DNA of 64,000 nucleotides, taken from assembly GCA_035623255.1 (NCBI GenBank), contig DASPTU010000061.1, forward strand, positions 20,977 to 84,976. The letters run 5' to 3'. The notes beneath the pieces were generated by a model, which saw only the letters and a list, made by a program, of their open reading frames with translations, made no database searches and was not told where the DNA came from. Below, one piece after another: positions 24,705 to 32,554 of this stretch (its first letter is position 1; every line of letters begins with the position of its first letter). The position numbers were made by a program, and so were the translations under genes. Origin of the DNA: JAFAGX01 sp035623255 (GTDB lineage: Bacteria > Acidobacteriota > Terriglobia > Terriglobales > Acidobacteriaceae).

Positions 24705-27700
24705 CTAGAAATAGAACTTTAATGCAAACTGGATCAGCCGTGGCCCTCGGTAATAGGCCGTCGCGGTTGAGGGGCTGGTATCCGATGTAACCATTCCGAA
24801 ATTGCCACTGAAGCCCGATGCACCCTCGGTCGAGCTGGGGCCATAGAACTGGATGTGGTTAAAGGCGTTATAGAAGTTTGCTTGAAACTCCACATACTTG
24901 CTTTCGGTGAACTTGAAGTCTTTCAGGATGGAAATATCCCAGTCGTTAATCCCCGGCCCCCGCAATGAGTTGCGACCCATGTCGCCGTGTGTAAACAGCG
25001 GCACGCCGCCTTGCACGAGGGCTGTCGAAAAGCTGGGCAGCGGTTGACCGACGGGCGGCCCGACGGAGCACACCAAGTTGGTGGGATCGAACCAGAATGG
25101 ACCAGTCGCGGTGCCGCTAAGACAGCTCCCATGGACTCCGTCGGGGCTCGGACTGAAGGTTCGAATCTGGCGGGGATTGCTGAAAATCTGGACCGGCCCG
25201 ATGACATCAGCGCGGTCCAGATAGTTATTCAATTCGCTGGAATTGTCATTCTGAAAGATGGTGAATGGGTTTCCGGATTGGAAGCTGATGATGCCAGCCA
25301 CAGACCATCCCCCGGCCAGTTTGCTGAGCATTGACGTCCCGTGAGCACCCAAGGGAATCTGCCAAATGGGACTGAGGACCAAACGGTTCCTGACATCAAA
25401 ATCAGCCAAGCCGCGATCGAAGGCCGGATTTGTGGGGTTGGTATAGCTCGATGATCGCGCGCGGAATCCCGAACTTACATCGATACTCTTGGATAGGGTG
25501 TATGCGGCCCGGAACATCAGACCATGGCTCATCTGCCGATCCACGGTGACCTGCAGTTGGTTGCTGGAGGAATTGGCGTCACTCAGATTGGTGTATATCT
25601 GCGTTGCCCCAGTGGGGCTGCCGAGGAATGCTGGAGTGGCGCCTGTGCAAGCGGCTAATGGGCGGGCACAATCCACATTTATGTTTTGTGTCGGATCCAG
25701 TTGAACGCTTGGGCTGGTGAAGTAGTTGTATTGTGCCAAAAGCCCGTTCGGGCCGCCGAGGACCGCGTAATTGGTCTCATTCGTGGCGATGGCCTTCCGG
25801 TTTAGATTGCCGGCATAGACAGCTTCCACCATTGTCGTCTTAGTCAGTTGATACTGCAGGCCATAATTGAAGTCATATGTGTAGGGAGTCCTGAAATGTG
25901 GGCTTACCACATAGGCGAAAGGAATCGCGGGACTGAAGAAAGTACCTACTTTGCCCTGCTGCGCGAATGGATACGGGTTTGGATAGCCGAACGGCGTGAA
26001 TGGGTCGGAAATGAATGAATTGGGCACCGTCGGGCTGGCCCCAGTGTAACTTGGATAATTGTTGGCCACGTAGCCGAACGGTGGTTGGCCGCCGAACTGC
26101 AAATTCAGGGCGCCATCTTCGATGTCATAAAACACTCCGAAACCGCCACGCATAACCAGCTTGGCGTTTCCCAGCACGTCCCACGCAAGGCCAAAACGGG
26201 GCGCGAAATTGTTACGATCGGGATAGATTAAGCCCCGGTTCGGGGTGCCTCGATCACCGGGGTACAAAAAGCCAGGAGGGGCCCCCGGAAATACGGTGGA
26301 CTGTCGTCCGGGGTACCAACCGATAATTTCATTGCGCGGGTCTTCCTGGGGCGAGTTGTATTCGTAACGCAACCCGTAATCCAGAGTCAGTCTGTTGGTG
26401 ATCTTCCAAGCATCCTGCCCGAAGAAATACCAAGAGTGGGTCCGAATACCGTAGCGGGCTGTCGAGAATTGATAGTAGTTATCGAAGAACCCGCCGACGA
26501 AATCAGCAAGATTGTTGCCGGTGAATGAGCCGAAGTCACCAAAGAAGAAACTGCCGTTGTTGTAGAAGTCGTAATTGAAGTTGTTTTCGACCCAGCGAAG
26601 GTCGGCACCGAATTTTAGAGAGTGACGTCCTCGCGTCCAGGAAAGCGTGTCCTGATACTGGAAGGTGGTGTCATGGATTTTGGTGGGGCCTTGCGGCGAG
26701 GGGCCCAGACTAAATGCGCCATTTACAGACATGAGAGGCGGTGCGGCCCCGCCGGGATCGTCAGGGTGCACGGTCGTGAACCCCAGAGCCGAGGGCGGGG
26801 TTTTGTCCGTGGGAACGGCCTGGAAGGTGGCGTTGCGATTACTCGCGAATCTTAGCTCGTTCAGTATGGTCGGTGAAAGAGTCCGCGTCCAGCTGAGTGA
26901 CCCTGCTTGATACCGTTGCGCGTTCGTGAAGCCCGAGCCAACCGGCACGTCTCCGCCAGTGGATGCGCCGTGCAGGATCTCGAAGGGGAAAACCTGGGGT
27001 TGGTCATCGAAAATGTAAAAGGCAGACAAGACGTCTTTTTTCGAAAGGTTGTAGTCGAAGCGAAAGACGAACTGATCATCTTGAAGAGCTGCCGTCGGCG
27101 CGGAGACGAACTGGTTCCCGGGACGGTTCGGTAAGGGCACATATTTGGCGATGTAGTTGGCGATGACAGGATCAACTGGCACCTGATTGTTGGGATATGG
27201 GTTGCCGGTGGTCGGATTTATTAGTGGCGTATCTGGGAGCAATTCGCTGAAGTTCCCAGTCCTCTCGGCAGGACTCAAGGTCTCAAAAGGCGGCGCCACT
27301 TGGCCTTCCCGCCGCCTTGCACCCTGGTATGACGCAAAGAAGAACGCTTTGTCATTTTCAATCGGGAAGCCAATCGAGCCACCAAAGAGGTTGCGCTTGT
27401 AATTAGGAACGCTCTGCGTGAAGTAGTCAGAGGCATCGAGAGCAGTATTGCGGAAAAACTCGAACAGGCTTCCATGCACAGCGTTAGTACCTGATTTAAT
27501 TACCTGATTGACGATGCCGCCAGAGGTTCGCCCGTATTCCGCTTCGTAGTTGTTGGTAAGGACTTTGAATTCGGCCACCGCGTCGGGATTTGGGTTGACG
27601 ACCATGTTGTTACCGAGGAAGTCGTTGTTGTCAGCGCCGTCGATCAGAAAAGTCATCGATTCGGAGCGCTGACCAGCGACCGCAAAAGGATTCCCGGAGC

Positions 27701-28229
27701 CATCCTCGGCCTCCGGCACAACAATTCCTGCCTGCAGGAGGCCTAATTGCATTGTGTCCCGCTCGACTAAAGGCAGATTAAGAATCCGCTGAGTGTCCTC
27801 TACCTTGCCCAAGGTGGCGCTGATTGTATCCACCTGACTGGTGTTGGCTTGAACCTCAATGACTTGGCTCGTCGAGCCGACTCGCAGGGAAACGTCCTGG
27901 CGAGCGTTTTCATTGATCTGAAGAATAATTCCGCTTTGCACGTACTTGTCGAAGCCCGGCTGCTCCACCGTCAACTCATACTTACCGATGGGCACCAGTG
28001 TGAACAGGTAATCTCCATCCTTACTCGTCTTGCCAGGGCGCGAAATGTTGGTGGCCAGATTGCGCAGCGTGACCTTCGCACCCGCCACAACCGCACCAGA
28101 AGGGTCTCGAACGGTGCCATTAACCGAAGCAGTGGCCTGCTGCGCTGGTGATTTGACCGTGGCCAGGACGGCAAACAGCGTCAGCACGCAGATAGATGTA
28201 GTCCGGATTAGGGAAAAGCGGCTTGTCAT
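24705..28229 (-). CDS. TonB-dependent receptor with carboxypeptidase-regulatory domain (Oar-like)
   Basis: About 1174 residues from the ATG at 28229, chosen because GAGGG precedes it by 6 nt and the signal peptide (ICVLTLFAVLATVKSPAQQ) follows directly; the frame opens 12 codons earlier. Residues about 35-120 are a carboxypeptidase-regulatory-like domain (VNGTVRDPSGAVVAGAKVTL). Then come a plug domain (MTFLIDGADNNDFLG, VLTNNYEAEYGRTSGGIVNQVIKSG) and a large outer-membrane barrel ending in aromatic FALKFYF. Oar-like receptors of this kind are expanded in soil Acidobacteriota and thought to import large oligomers. No SusD-like partner is adjacent. Confidence 0.9.
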   Translation of the reverse strand: MTSRFSLIRTTSICVLTLFAVLATVKSPAQQATASVNGTVRDPSGAVVAGAKVTLRNLATNISRPGKTSKDGDYLFTLVPIGKYELTVEQPGFDKYVQSGIILQINENARQDVSLRVGSTSQVIEVQANTSQVDTISATLGKVEDTQRILNLPLVERDTMQLGLLQAGIVVPEAEDGSGNPFAVAGQRSESMTFLIDGADNNDFLGNNMVVNPNPDAVAEFKVLTNNYEAEYGRTSGGIVNQVIKSGTNAVHGSLFEFFRNTALDASDYFTQSVPNYKRNLFGGSIGFPIENDKAFFFASYQGARRREGQVAPPFETLSPAERTGNFSELLPDTPLINPTTGNPYPNNQVPVDPVIANYIAKYVPLPNRPGNQFVSAPTAALQDDQFVFRFDYNLSKKDVLSAFYIFDDQPQVFPFEILHGASTGGDVPVGSGFTNAQRYQAGSLSWTRTLSPTILNELRFASNRNATFQAVPTDKTPPSALGFTTVHPDDPGGAAPPLMSVNGAFSLGPSPQGPTKIHDTTFQYQDTLSWTRGRHSLKFGADLRWVENNFNYDFYNNGSFFFGDFGSFTGNNLADFVGGFFDNYYQFSTARYGIRTHSWYFFGQDAWKITNRLTLDYGLRYEYNSPQEDPRNEIIGWYPGRQSTVFPGAPPGFLYPGDRGTPNRGLIYPDRNNFAPRFGLAWDVLGNAKLVMRGGFGVFYDIEDGALNLQFGGQPPFGYVANNYPSYTGASPTVPNSFISDPFTPFGYPNPYPFAQQGKVGTFFSPAIPFAYVVSPHFRTPYTYDFNYGLQYQLTKTTMVEAVYAGNLNRKAIATNETNYAVLGGPNGLLAQYNYFTSPSVQLDPTQNINVDCARPLAACTGATPAFLGSPTGATQIYTNLSDANSSSNQLQVTVDRQMSHGLMFRAAYTLSKSIDVSSGFRARSSSYTNPTNPAFDRGLADFDVRNRLVLSPIWQIPLGAHGTSMLSKLAGGWSVAGIISFQSGNPFTIFQNDNSSELNNYLDRADVIGPVQIFSNPRQIRTFSPSPDGVHGSCLSGTATGPFWFDPTNLVCSVGPPVGQPLPSFSTALVQGGVPLFTHGDMGRNSLRGPGINDWDISILKDFKFTESKYVEFQANFYNAFNHIQFYGPSSTEGASGFSGNFGMVTSDTSPSTATAYYRGPRLIQFALKFYF

Positions 28230-28565
28230 ATTGCCCTCACAATTTGGACAGTTCGCTGTGGTCAAACGGCGGATAGCAAAAGCATCGGAGGTTGCTGTGA
28301 TCCTTGCACGCCGCTACTTTGGCGAAGCCGTAGCGGTGACAATCCGATATGGGTGAAAAATTATTCACAGAGGGATGCAGCTTTGCAAGACAAAACTGTC
28401 GATAACACCGATTGACAATTCAGTTTGTTAGCACACAGTGTTCGTTTATGTGGCCATTACAAAGTTCATAACACCTCAAGCAGGCGCAAAAAGAATCCGG
28501 CAGGCCTGGTTGGACCTGCCGGACAGTTGCGGCGAGTGCCGGAAGTTAACCCAGCGTCGCCGGAC
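28230..28565. other. Upstream region of the TonB-dependent receptor (336 bp)
   Basis: No convincing gene here. It holds the receptor's 5' region and the imperfect palindrome GTGAA-AAATTA-TTCAC at 28353-28368, about 125 bp before the receptor start. An AT-rich stretch at 28355-28440 could hold a promoter. The 3' side runs to the stop of the GcvH-like gene. Confidence 0.55.
28353..28368. promoter_or_regulatory. Palindrome upstream of the TonB-dependent receptor gene
   Basis: GTGAAAAATTATTCAC has 5-bp inverted half sites (GTGAA/TTCAC) separated by 6 bp. Position and AT-rich centre fit an operator, but no regulator can be assigned. Confidence 0.35.
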
Positions 28566-29234
28566 TTATGACAAGAAGAATTCTTTCGTCAGAGTTGCCC
28601 AATCGCTATCGGGAATTTCCGCCGCTACATCTTCGACTGCGGCGCCGCCGTCCTGAGCCAGCGCCCCGACGAGACTCGGCATTTTTCTCTGCAGACGACC
28701 GGCGGATTCTTCCGTCCACCACCTCGCCAACGCACCACCAAGAAGATTCTTGAAATTTGTCTTCGCGTCGGGCGACTGCACCGTGATCAGCCAGCCTTCG
28801 CCATAAGGGTCCTTGCGGGCCAGCTCGGGATTTGTGGCGATCGAATCGTTGATGTCAGAGACAGTACCCTCAATTGGGGACACCATGTCGACTGCAATCC
28901 CGTCACGGTGCAACGTACAGAGCTTCTGTCCCTGACGAAGCCATTGACCCCGTTGCGGCATGGTGATGCTTTGGACTTTGCCGGCCAGCCGTGCCGCAAA
29001 ATCGTCCATGCCGACGCGTACCAGGTTGGGGCTCTCGCCCAATGCCCAAGTGTGGCCGGGGTGATAGCGAACGTTGTCCGGGACCTGAAATCCGCTTACT
29101 AGGCTGGGTGCGAGCCGGGGCTTCACCTCACTCTTGACAGCTTGTAAGGCTGCTTGAACAACCCTCTTACGACTATAGAAGTGATCAATCAGGAGAAAAG
29201 TCACGAATGTGAACAGGACTAATAAAACTGTCAT
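28566..29234 (-). CDS. Membrane-anchored GcvH-like protein lacking the lipoyl lysine
   Basis: 222 residues. An N-terminal membrane helix (VLLVLFTFVTFLLIDHFY) is followed by a linker and a GcvH/lipoyl-type domain at about residues 48-170 (VRYHPGHTWALGE, VRVGMDDFAARLAGKVQSI, SPIEGTVSDINDSIATNPEL, DPYGEGWLI). Where authentic GcvH has ESVKA, this protein reads HRDGI, so the lipoylated lysine is replaced by glycine and no lysine lies nearby. It therefore cannot carry lipoate in the usual way. A strong GAGGTGA precedes the ATG. The true gcvH of this genome lies at 52812-53201. It neighbours signalling genes; function unknown. Confidence 0.8.
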   Translation of the reverse strand: MTVLLVLFTFVTFLLIDHFYSRKRVVQAALQAVKSEVKPRLAPSLVSGFQVPDNVRYHPGHTWALGESPNLVRVGMDDFAARLAGKVQSITMPQRGQWLRQGQKLCTLHRDGIAVDMVSPIEGTVSDINDSIATNPELARKDPYGEGWLITVQSPDAKTNFKNLLGGALARWWTEESAGRLQRKMPSLVGALAQDGGAAVEDVAAEIPDSDWATLTKEFFLS

Positions 29235-29672
29235 AAGTCACCTCGCCGGAGGACCGTCTGCGTCTCGCTGGCCACTTTCCTTAAAGGCATTCCTATTGCC
29301 GAAACTGCGTGCGCTACATAGTTCGGCCGGGAATTGATTGAAGGTGCAGGAGATGCAGTCATTGCGGTGGGGAGGGAACGAGCAACTGAGTTGAAATTCG
29401 CAACGTGAATTTGAGGAGGATCGCAACAGCGCATCTCGAGACAAGGGGCTGTCTTTTCAGCAAGCGGTAGCGAAGTCAGTGAGTTAGAAGGGGAATGGAC
29501 GCTGTGTAGGAACACAACATGGAGCGATGCAGAATTCAACGAAGGAAAAGTCAAGGGCAATATATGAATCGGAGACTGTCTGGTTCAGGCGTTCTTATCT
29601 TCTTGACAAAACTTACATACCTGTTAAAGTGCGGCCAACTGCCTAAGCAGTTGCTCCACAGGTGCTAACCCT
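29235..29672. other. Intergenic region (438 bp) between GcvH-like gene and small coiled-coil gene
   Basis: Divergent upstream region. A 109-codon open frame on the minus strand (29231-29560) ends as ATGA on the GcvH-like start, but its composition looks random and I do not call it. The plus-strand promoter at 29603-29630 is the one clear signal. Confidence 0.5.
29603..29630 (+). promoter_or_regulatory. Sigma-70-type promoter for the small coiled-coil gene
   Basis: TTGACA at 29603-29608, a 16-bp spacer, then TAAAGT at 29625-29630. It lies 43 bp before the ATG at 29673. The -35 is a perfect consensus and the -10 matches 4 of 6. Confidence 0.55.
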
Positions 29673-29927
29673 ATGAAGAATGTGTATGAAGTCTTAAGGC
29701 AAAAAGAGCTTGAACTGGCCAGACTGGAGAAGGAAGTAGAGGCTTTGCGGGTGGCTGCGCCTTTGCTCTCCGATGACAAAGAAGCGCTCGCCGAAGCTAC
29801 TAACAACAAGCCAACATTAGCCTCGCCAACCACCCAGCAGCCCATCCGGATCCCGCAACCGGCGGGAACTCCGGCTCCGGTTGCTCGCGCCGCGGGATGG
29901 GAAGATACTGCAAAGCGCTGGCCCTAG
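29673..29927 (+). CDS. Small coiled-coil protein of unknown function
   Basis: 84 residues. The first 30 form a charged amphipathic coiled coil (VYEVLRQKELELARLEKEVE) followed by ALRVAAPLLSDD. The rest is Pro/Thr-rich and likely disordered, ending GWEDTAKRWP. I recall similar small proteins in Acidobacteriota but no known function. A good promoter and standalone position support a real gene. Confidence 0.75.
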   Translation: MKNVYEVLRQKELELARLEKEVEALRVAAPLLSDDKEALAEATNNKPTLASPTTQQPIRIPQPAGTPAPVARAAGWEDTAKRWP

Positions 29928-30012
29928 ACAGGGTAGAGATAGTTCCGCGCCCAAGACGTAAGGCCGACTGTTGCACTTAGGCCAGCCGGCTACGTCACCC
30001 CAACCGAGTAAC

Positions 30013-30312
30013 TTACGCGCTGCAAACTTGCGAGAATAGCCATTCTCGCGGGACAGACTCAAAAAGAAGGTCTCCAGGAGGCGCGCTGAACTCAGCGCTG
30101 CATTCCGGACAAACGAATTCCCACATTCCCGCATCCGACCGAACCATCTTTCGTACACTGTCAAGGGACTCATAGGTAACCGCGAGAGCCCCGCAGTGTG
30201 GCATAGGGCAGGTCGCGCCAAACCCACGCAGATCCACTTCTTCTTTCCACGCGCGCAGTGCCAGAGCTATCTGCTCGCGGTCAAGATTGGTCTTGCTACG
30301 ATTCAGCTTCAT
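30013..30312 (-). CDS. Small protein with a possible zinc-binding Cys/His cluster
   Basis: 99 residues, no export signal. CPMPHCG and a later CPEC in CPECSAEFSAPPG look like two knuckles of a zinc ribbon. It is the gene downstream of the Crp/Fnr regulator on the same strand, 23 bp after its stop, so the two may be co-transcribed. I do not recognise the family. Confidence 0.6.
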   Translation of the reverse strand: MKLNRSKTNLDREQIALALRAWKEEVDLRGFGATCPMPHCGALAVTYESLDSVRKMVRSDAGMWEFVCPECSAEFSAPPGDLLFESVPREWLFSQVCSA

Positions 30313-30335
30313 TTGATTCCTCTGCTTTTATGTCT

Positions 30336-31130
30336 TTACGAAGCAACCAGCCTCTCCAAACCGGCCTTGTTTCTGATAACGAGCGTCGAGCCGTTCACCT
30401 CCAGGACATGTTGCTTCTTGAAATCACTCAGGGTTCGCGTGACCGTTTCCCGTGAAGTGCCGATCAACTGCGCCATTTCTTCGTGTGTCAAAGCCAGCTT
30501 CAGGCGGACAGTGCCGTCTACAACGCGGCCATCGGTCGACCATTGCAGCAGGAGGCGAGCCAGTTTCTCCGAGACTGAATGGGACAATCCGATGGATCGG
30601 ATCACTTCGTAGGCCGATTGGCAGTCGCGGGCGAGATGCTGGGCAGCGTGCAAGCACGCATCGGGATGTTGGTTCAGGAAGTGCAAGAAATCTTCGCGGC
30701 GAATGAATGCCAACTGGGCCGGCTGCAGGGTTTCCACTGTCACTTCGTAGGGCTTTCTGCTGATGCACGCATGCAGGCCGAGAATCGTGCCCGGCTCGGC
30801 AATTTTCAAAATCATGCTCTTGCCGTCGGCGTTAGTAGTGGTCAGCTTGGCACGGCCCTGGCAGAGAACGTAGACGCCACGGGCATCTTGTCCTTCCAGA
30901 AAAACCACAGAGCTTTCCGGATAAGAGCTGACATGTTTCAAGTTGTTCAAGTCTTGCGTGGTGGCCTCAGAGAGCGCGCAGAAAGAATTACCATTGCGCA
31001 GCTTGCATGCAACACAGTTGTCAACGATGGGAAGGCCGTATGGAGAGTGCGCGGTTCTCCTCTCCGGGGCCGGGTAAAAACCGGGCGCCTGAGTCCTGCT
31101 AATCGCGTTTACTGTTGCGGTTGCCATCAT
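30336..31130 (-). CDS. Crp/Fnr-family transcriptional regulator with N-terminal cysteine cluster
   Basis: 264 residues. The N-terminal extension carries C39, C42 and C51 (CVACKLRNGNSFC), a CxxCx8C pattern reminiscent of the FNR Fe-S ligands CxxCx5C; one further Cys lies in the sensor domain (LGLHACIS). The cyclic-nucleotide-like beta-roll spans about 60-175 (VVFLEGQDARGVYVLCQGRAKL). The C-terminal winged helix has the recognition helix GTSRETVTRTL. Its Arg-Glu and later Arg match the E. coli CRP residues that read TGTGA. It may sense oxygen, NO or redox state by a cluster. The upstream region holds a palindrome (31208-31223). Confidence 0.88.
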   Translation of the reverse strand: MMATATVNAISRTQAPGFYPAPERRTAHSPYGLPIVDNCVACKLRNGNSFCALSEATTQDLNNLKHVSSYPESSVVFLEGQDARGVYVLCQGRAKLTTTNADGKSMILKIAEPGTILGLHACISRKPYEVTVETLQPAQLAFIRREDFLHFLNQHPDACLHAAQHLARDCQSAYEVIRSIGLSHSVSEKLARLLLQWSTDGRVVDGTVRLKLALTHEEMAQLIGTSRETVTRTLSDFKKQHVLEVNGSTLVIRNKAGLERLVAS

Positions 31131-31178
31131 GATTTCCTTTCGCGAAGAGGTTTTTCTACCCCACTTGAGTACGACTGC

Positions 31179-31223
31179 ACTCTACGCGCAGCCACGAAAC
31201 TTCAGTACTAGGGCAATCCCTAG
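31179..31223 (-). promoter_or_regulatory. Palindromic operator and -10 box upstream of the Crp/Fnr gene
   Basis: On the minus strand A6-CTAGGG-ATTG-CCCTAG (palindrome at 31208-31223, flanked to ACTAGGG/CCCTAGT) is followed after 23 nt by TAGAGT at 31179-31184, then GCA. The palindrome centre falls about 43 nt before the predicted start site, where class II activators bind. A closely similar arrangement occurs at 31807-31851. Probable binding site of a regulator; the LuxR-type regulator encoded at 31856-32494 is the obvious candidate. Confidence 0.6.
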
Positions 31224-31278
31224 TTTTTTGACGTTCCTGAACTTGGCGTGTTGATAGAGACTAACGATCCGCAGATGT

Positions 31279-31686
31279 TCAGTGCTGCGATCGACTACTC
31301 AATTGCGGAGAGAAGTACGGAATTCCGGTCAGCACGCTGGAGATGGCAACAGGCAGTTGTTCGTTGGTATAGACCTTCAGCACGTAGCCATCAGCGCCCA
31401 GAGCGCGGGCCTTCTTCAGATAAGCCGAGGAGGACTGCACGGTCAGGAAGATGATCTTGGCCGCGATCCCAGCTTCACGGATTCTGGCGGCCGCTTCAAA
31501 GCCGGTCATAACGGGCATGCTGATGTCTGACACAATCAGGTCCGGATTGAGCTGAGTTGCCGCTTCGACCAGTTTCTGTCCGTTTTCAACCGCTGCAATG
31601 ACGTCGTACTCCGGCTCGAGCAAGGCGCGAAGTTCTTCCAGCATCTCCGCGTGATCATCAGCCAACAGGATTCGCGTTCGACTCAT
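31279..31686 (-). CDS. Single-domain response regulator (CheY-like receiver)
   Basis: About 135 residues from ATG 31686; an ATG at 31737 would add 17 residues, and neither has a clear ribosome-binding site. A complete receiver domain is present: acidic pair DD (10-11), phosphoacceptor D54 (LIVSDISMPVMTG), conserved Thr (IIFLTVQ) and Lys (GYVLKV). There is no output domain, only a 12-residue tail. Single-domain regulators act by protein contact or as phosphate sinks. The upstream palindrome at 31836-31851 matches that of the Crp gene, suggesting shared control. Confidence 0.87.
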   Translation of the reverse strand: MSRTRILLADDHAEMLEELRALLEPEYDVIAAVENGQKLVEAATQLNPDLIVSDISMPVMTGFEAAARIREAGIAAKIIFLTVQSSSAYLKKARALGADGYVLKVYTNEQLPVAISSVLTGIPYFSPQLSSRSQH

Positions 31687-31806
31687 GGAAGCGTAACTAG
31701 CCGCCGCATCGAAAAAAGTTTGCGTCGCTGCAGCCATTGGAAAAGTTCACAATGTCAGCTCACTGCGGCTGGAATTTCAAAGCCGCGGTTGCGTTGTGAC
31801 TAATGC

Positions 31807-31851
31807 AGAATAGAGAGGTCGGAGGTTGCTTGGGACTAGGGTATACCCTAG
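31807..31851 (-). promoter_or_regulatory. Palindromic operator and -10 box upstream of the single-domain response regulator
   Basis: Perfect palindrome CTAGGGTATACCCTAG at 31836-31851, preceded on the minus strand by A6, then 23 nt, then TATTCT at 31807-31812 and GCA. The spacing and flanks are the same as at 31179-31223. It starts just 5 bp past the stop of the LuxR-type regulator gene. The plus strand would read it as a hairpin plus T6, but no plus-strand transcript is expected. Confidence 0.6.
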
Positions 31852-31855
31852 TTTT

Positions 31856-32494
31856 TTAGCCTGGGATAAGCCCTCGCTGGAGAGCGACTTTGGTCAGTTC
31901 GGCGACGCTCCTGACCCCCAGCTTGGCCATAATTCGTGCCCGGTGGAACTCTACTGTCTTGACAGATACGTGGATCACGTCGGCGATTTCTTTGTTGCCG
32001 CGACCCTCGACGATTAGCTGCAGGATTTCCCGTTGACGGTCGGAAAGCTCCTCGGTTTCTTCGCTGAGTTCTCCCTCACGATTCCACAGGCGGGCGATTA
32101 CATCCTCGCCAAATGCCGGAGTGATATAGATTTTGCCTCGCAACACTGTGGTGAGCGCCTGCTGCAGTTCCTCGGTAGCACCGGACTTAAGAACATAGCC
32201 AGAAGCGCCCAATCGGAGGGCCTGCTTCAGATAGGCAGGATTGAGGTGCTGGCTGAGAAAGATTAATTTCGTCTGCGGCAGATTCTTCTTGATCTGCTTT
32301 GCCGCCTCGAAGCCGTTCAGCAGGGGCATGCTGATATCAAGGATCACGAGATCGGGCTTCGACCGCTCGGTTTCTCTGACTAAAGCACGGCCATCCTTGG
32401 CAATGCCAACAATTTCATATTGAGCCTGCAAGGCAGCACGGAGCCCGTCAAGAATCAGGACGTGGTCGTCGCCAAGCAGCACCCTCAGCTTCAT
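31856..32494 (-). CDS. NarL/FixJ (LuxR-type) response regulator
   Basis: 212 residues from the ATG at 32494; the open frame continues upstream but is not protein-like. The receiver has DD at 9-10, D53 (LVILDISMPLLNG), Ser in LIFLSQ and Lys in GYVLKS. A GerE/LuxR helix-turn-helix occupies about 145-205 (LSDRQREILQLIVEGRGNK, then VKTVEFHRARIMAKLGV). It is divergent from the histidine kinase gene, 60 bp apart. That pairing makes it the likely cognate regulator, and the two palindromes nearby its possible targets. Confidence 0.92.
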   Translation of the reverse strand: MKLRVLLGDDHVLILDGLRAALQAQYEIVGIAKDGRALVRETERSKPDLVILDISMPLLNGFEAAKQIKKNLPQTKLIFLSQHLNPAYLKQALRLGASGYVLKSGATEELQQALTTVLRGKIYITPAFGEDVIARLWNREGELSEETEELSDRQREILQLIVEGRGNKEIADVIHVSVKTVEFHRARIMAKLGVRSVAELTKVALQRGLIPG

Positions 32495-32554
32495 GGTCAA
32501 CAAAGATAACAACAGCGTATCATGCTTGGAAAGACTACTTTCTAGAGATAGCTG

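Noticed and set aside
28353..28369. Possible CRP site GGTGA...TCACA upstream of the TonB receptor
   Set aside because: Half-site spacing is 8, not 6, so it does not match CRP. Kept only as a generic palindrome.
29231..29560. 109-codon open frame on the minus strand ending as ATGA on the GcvH-like start
   Set aside because: Composition looks random and there is no family resemblance. The strong GAGGTGA belongs to the GcvH-like start, and this frame has no site of its own.
31208..31229. CTAGGG...CCCTAG followed by T6 read as plus-strand terminators (also 31836-31857)
   Set aside because: No plus-strand gene ends there, and on the coding (minus) strand the run is A6 before the palindrome. The repeated 23-nt spacing to -10 boxes favours an operator.
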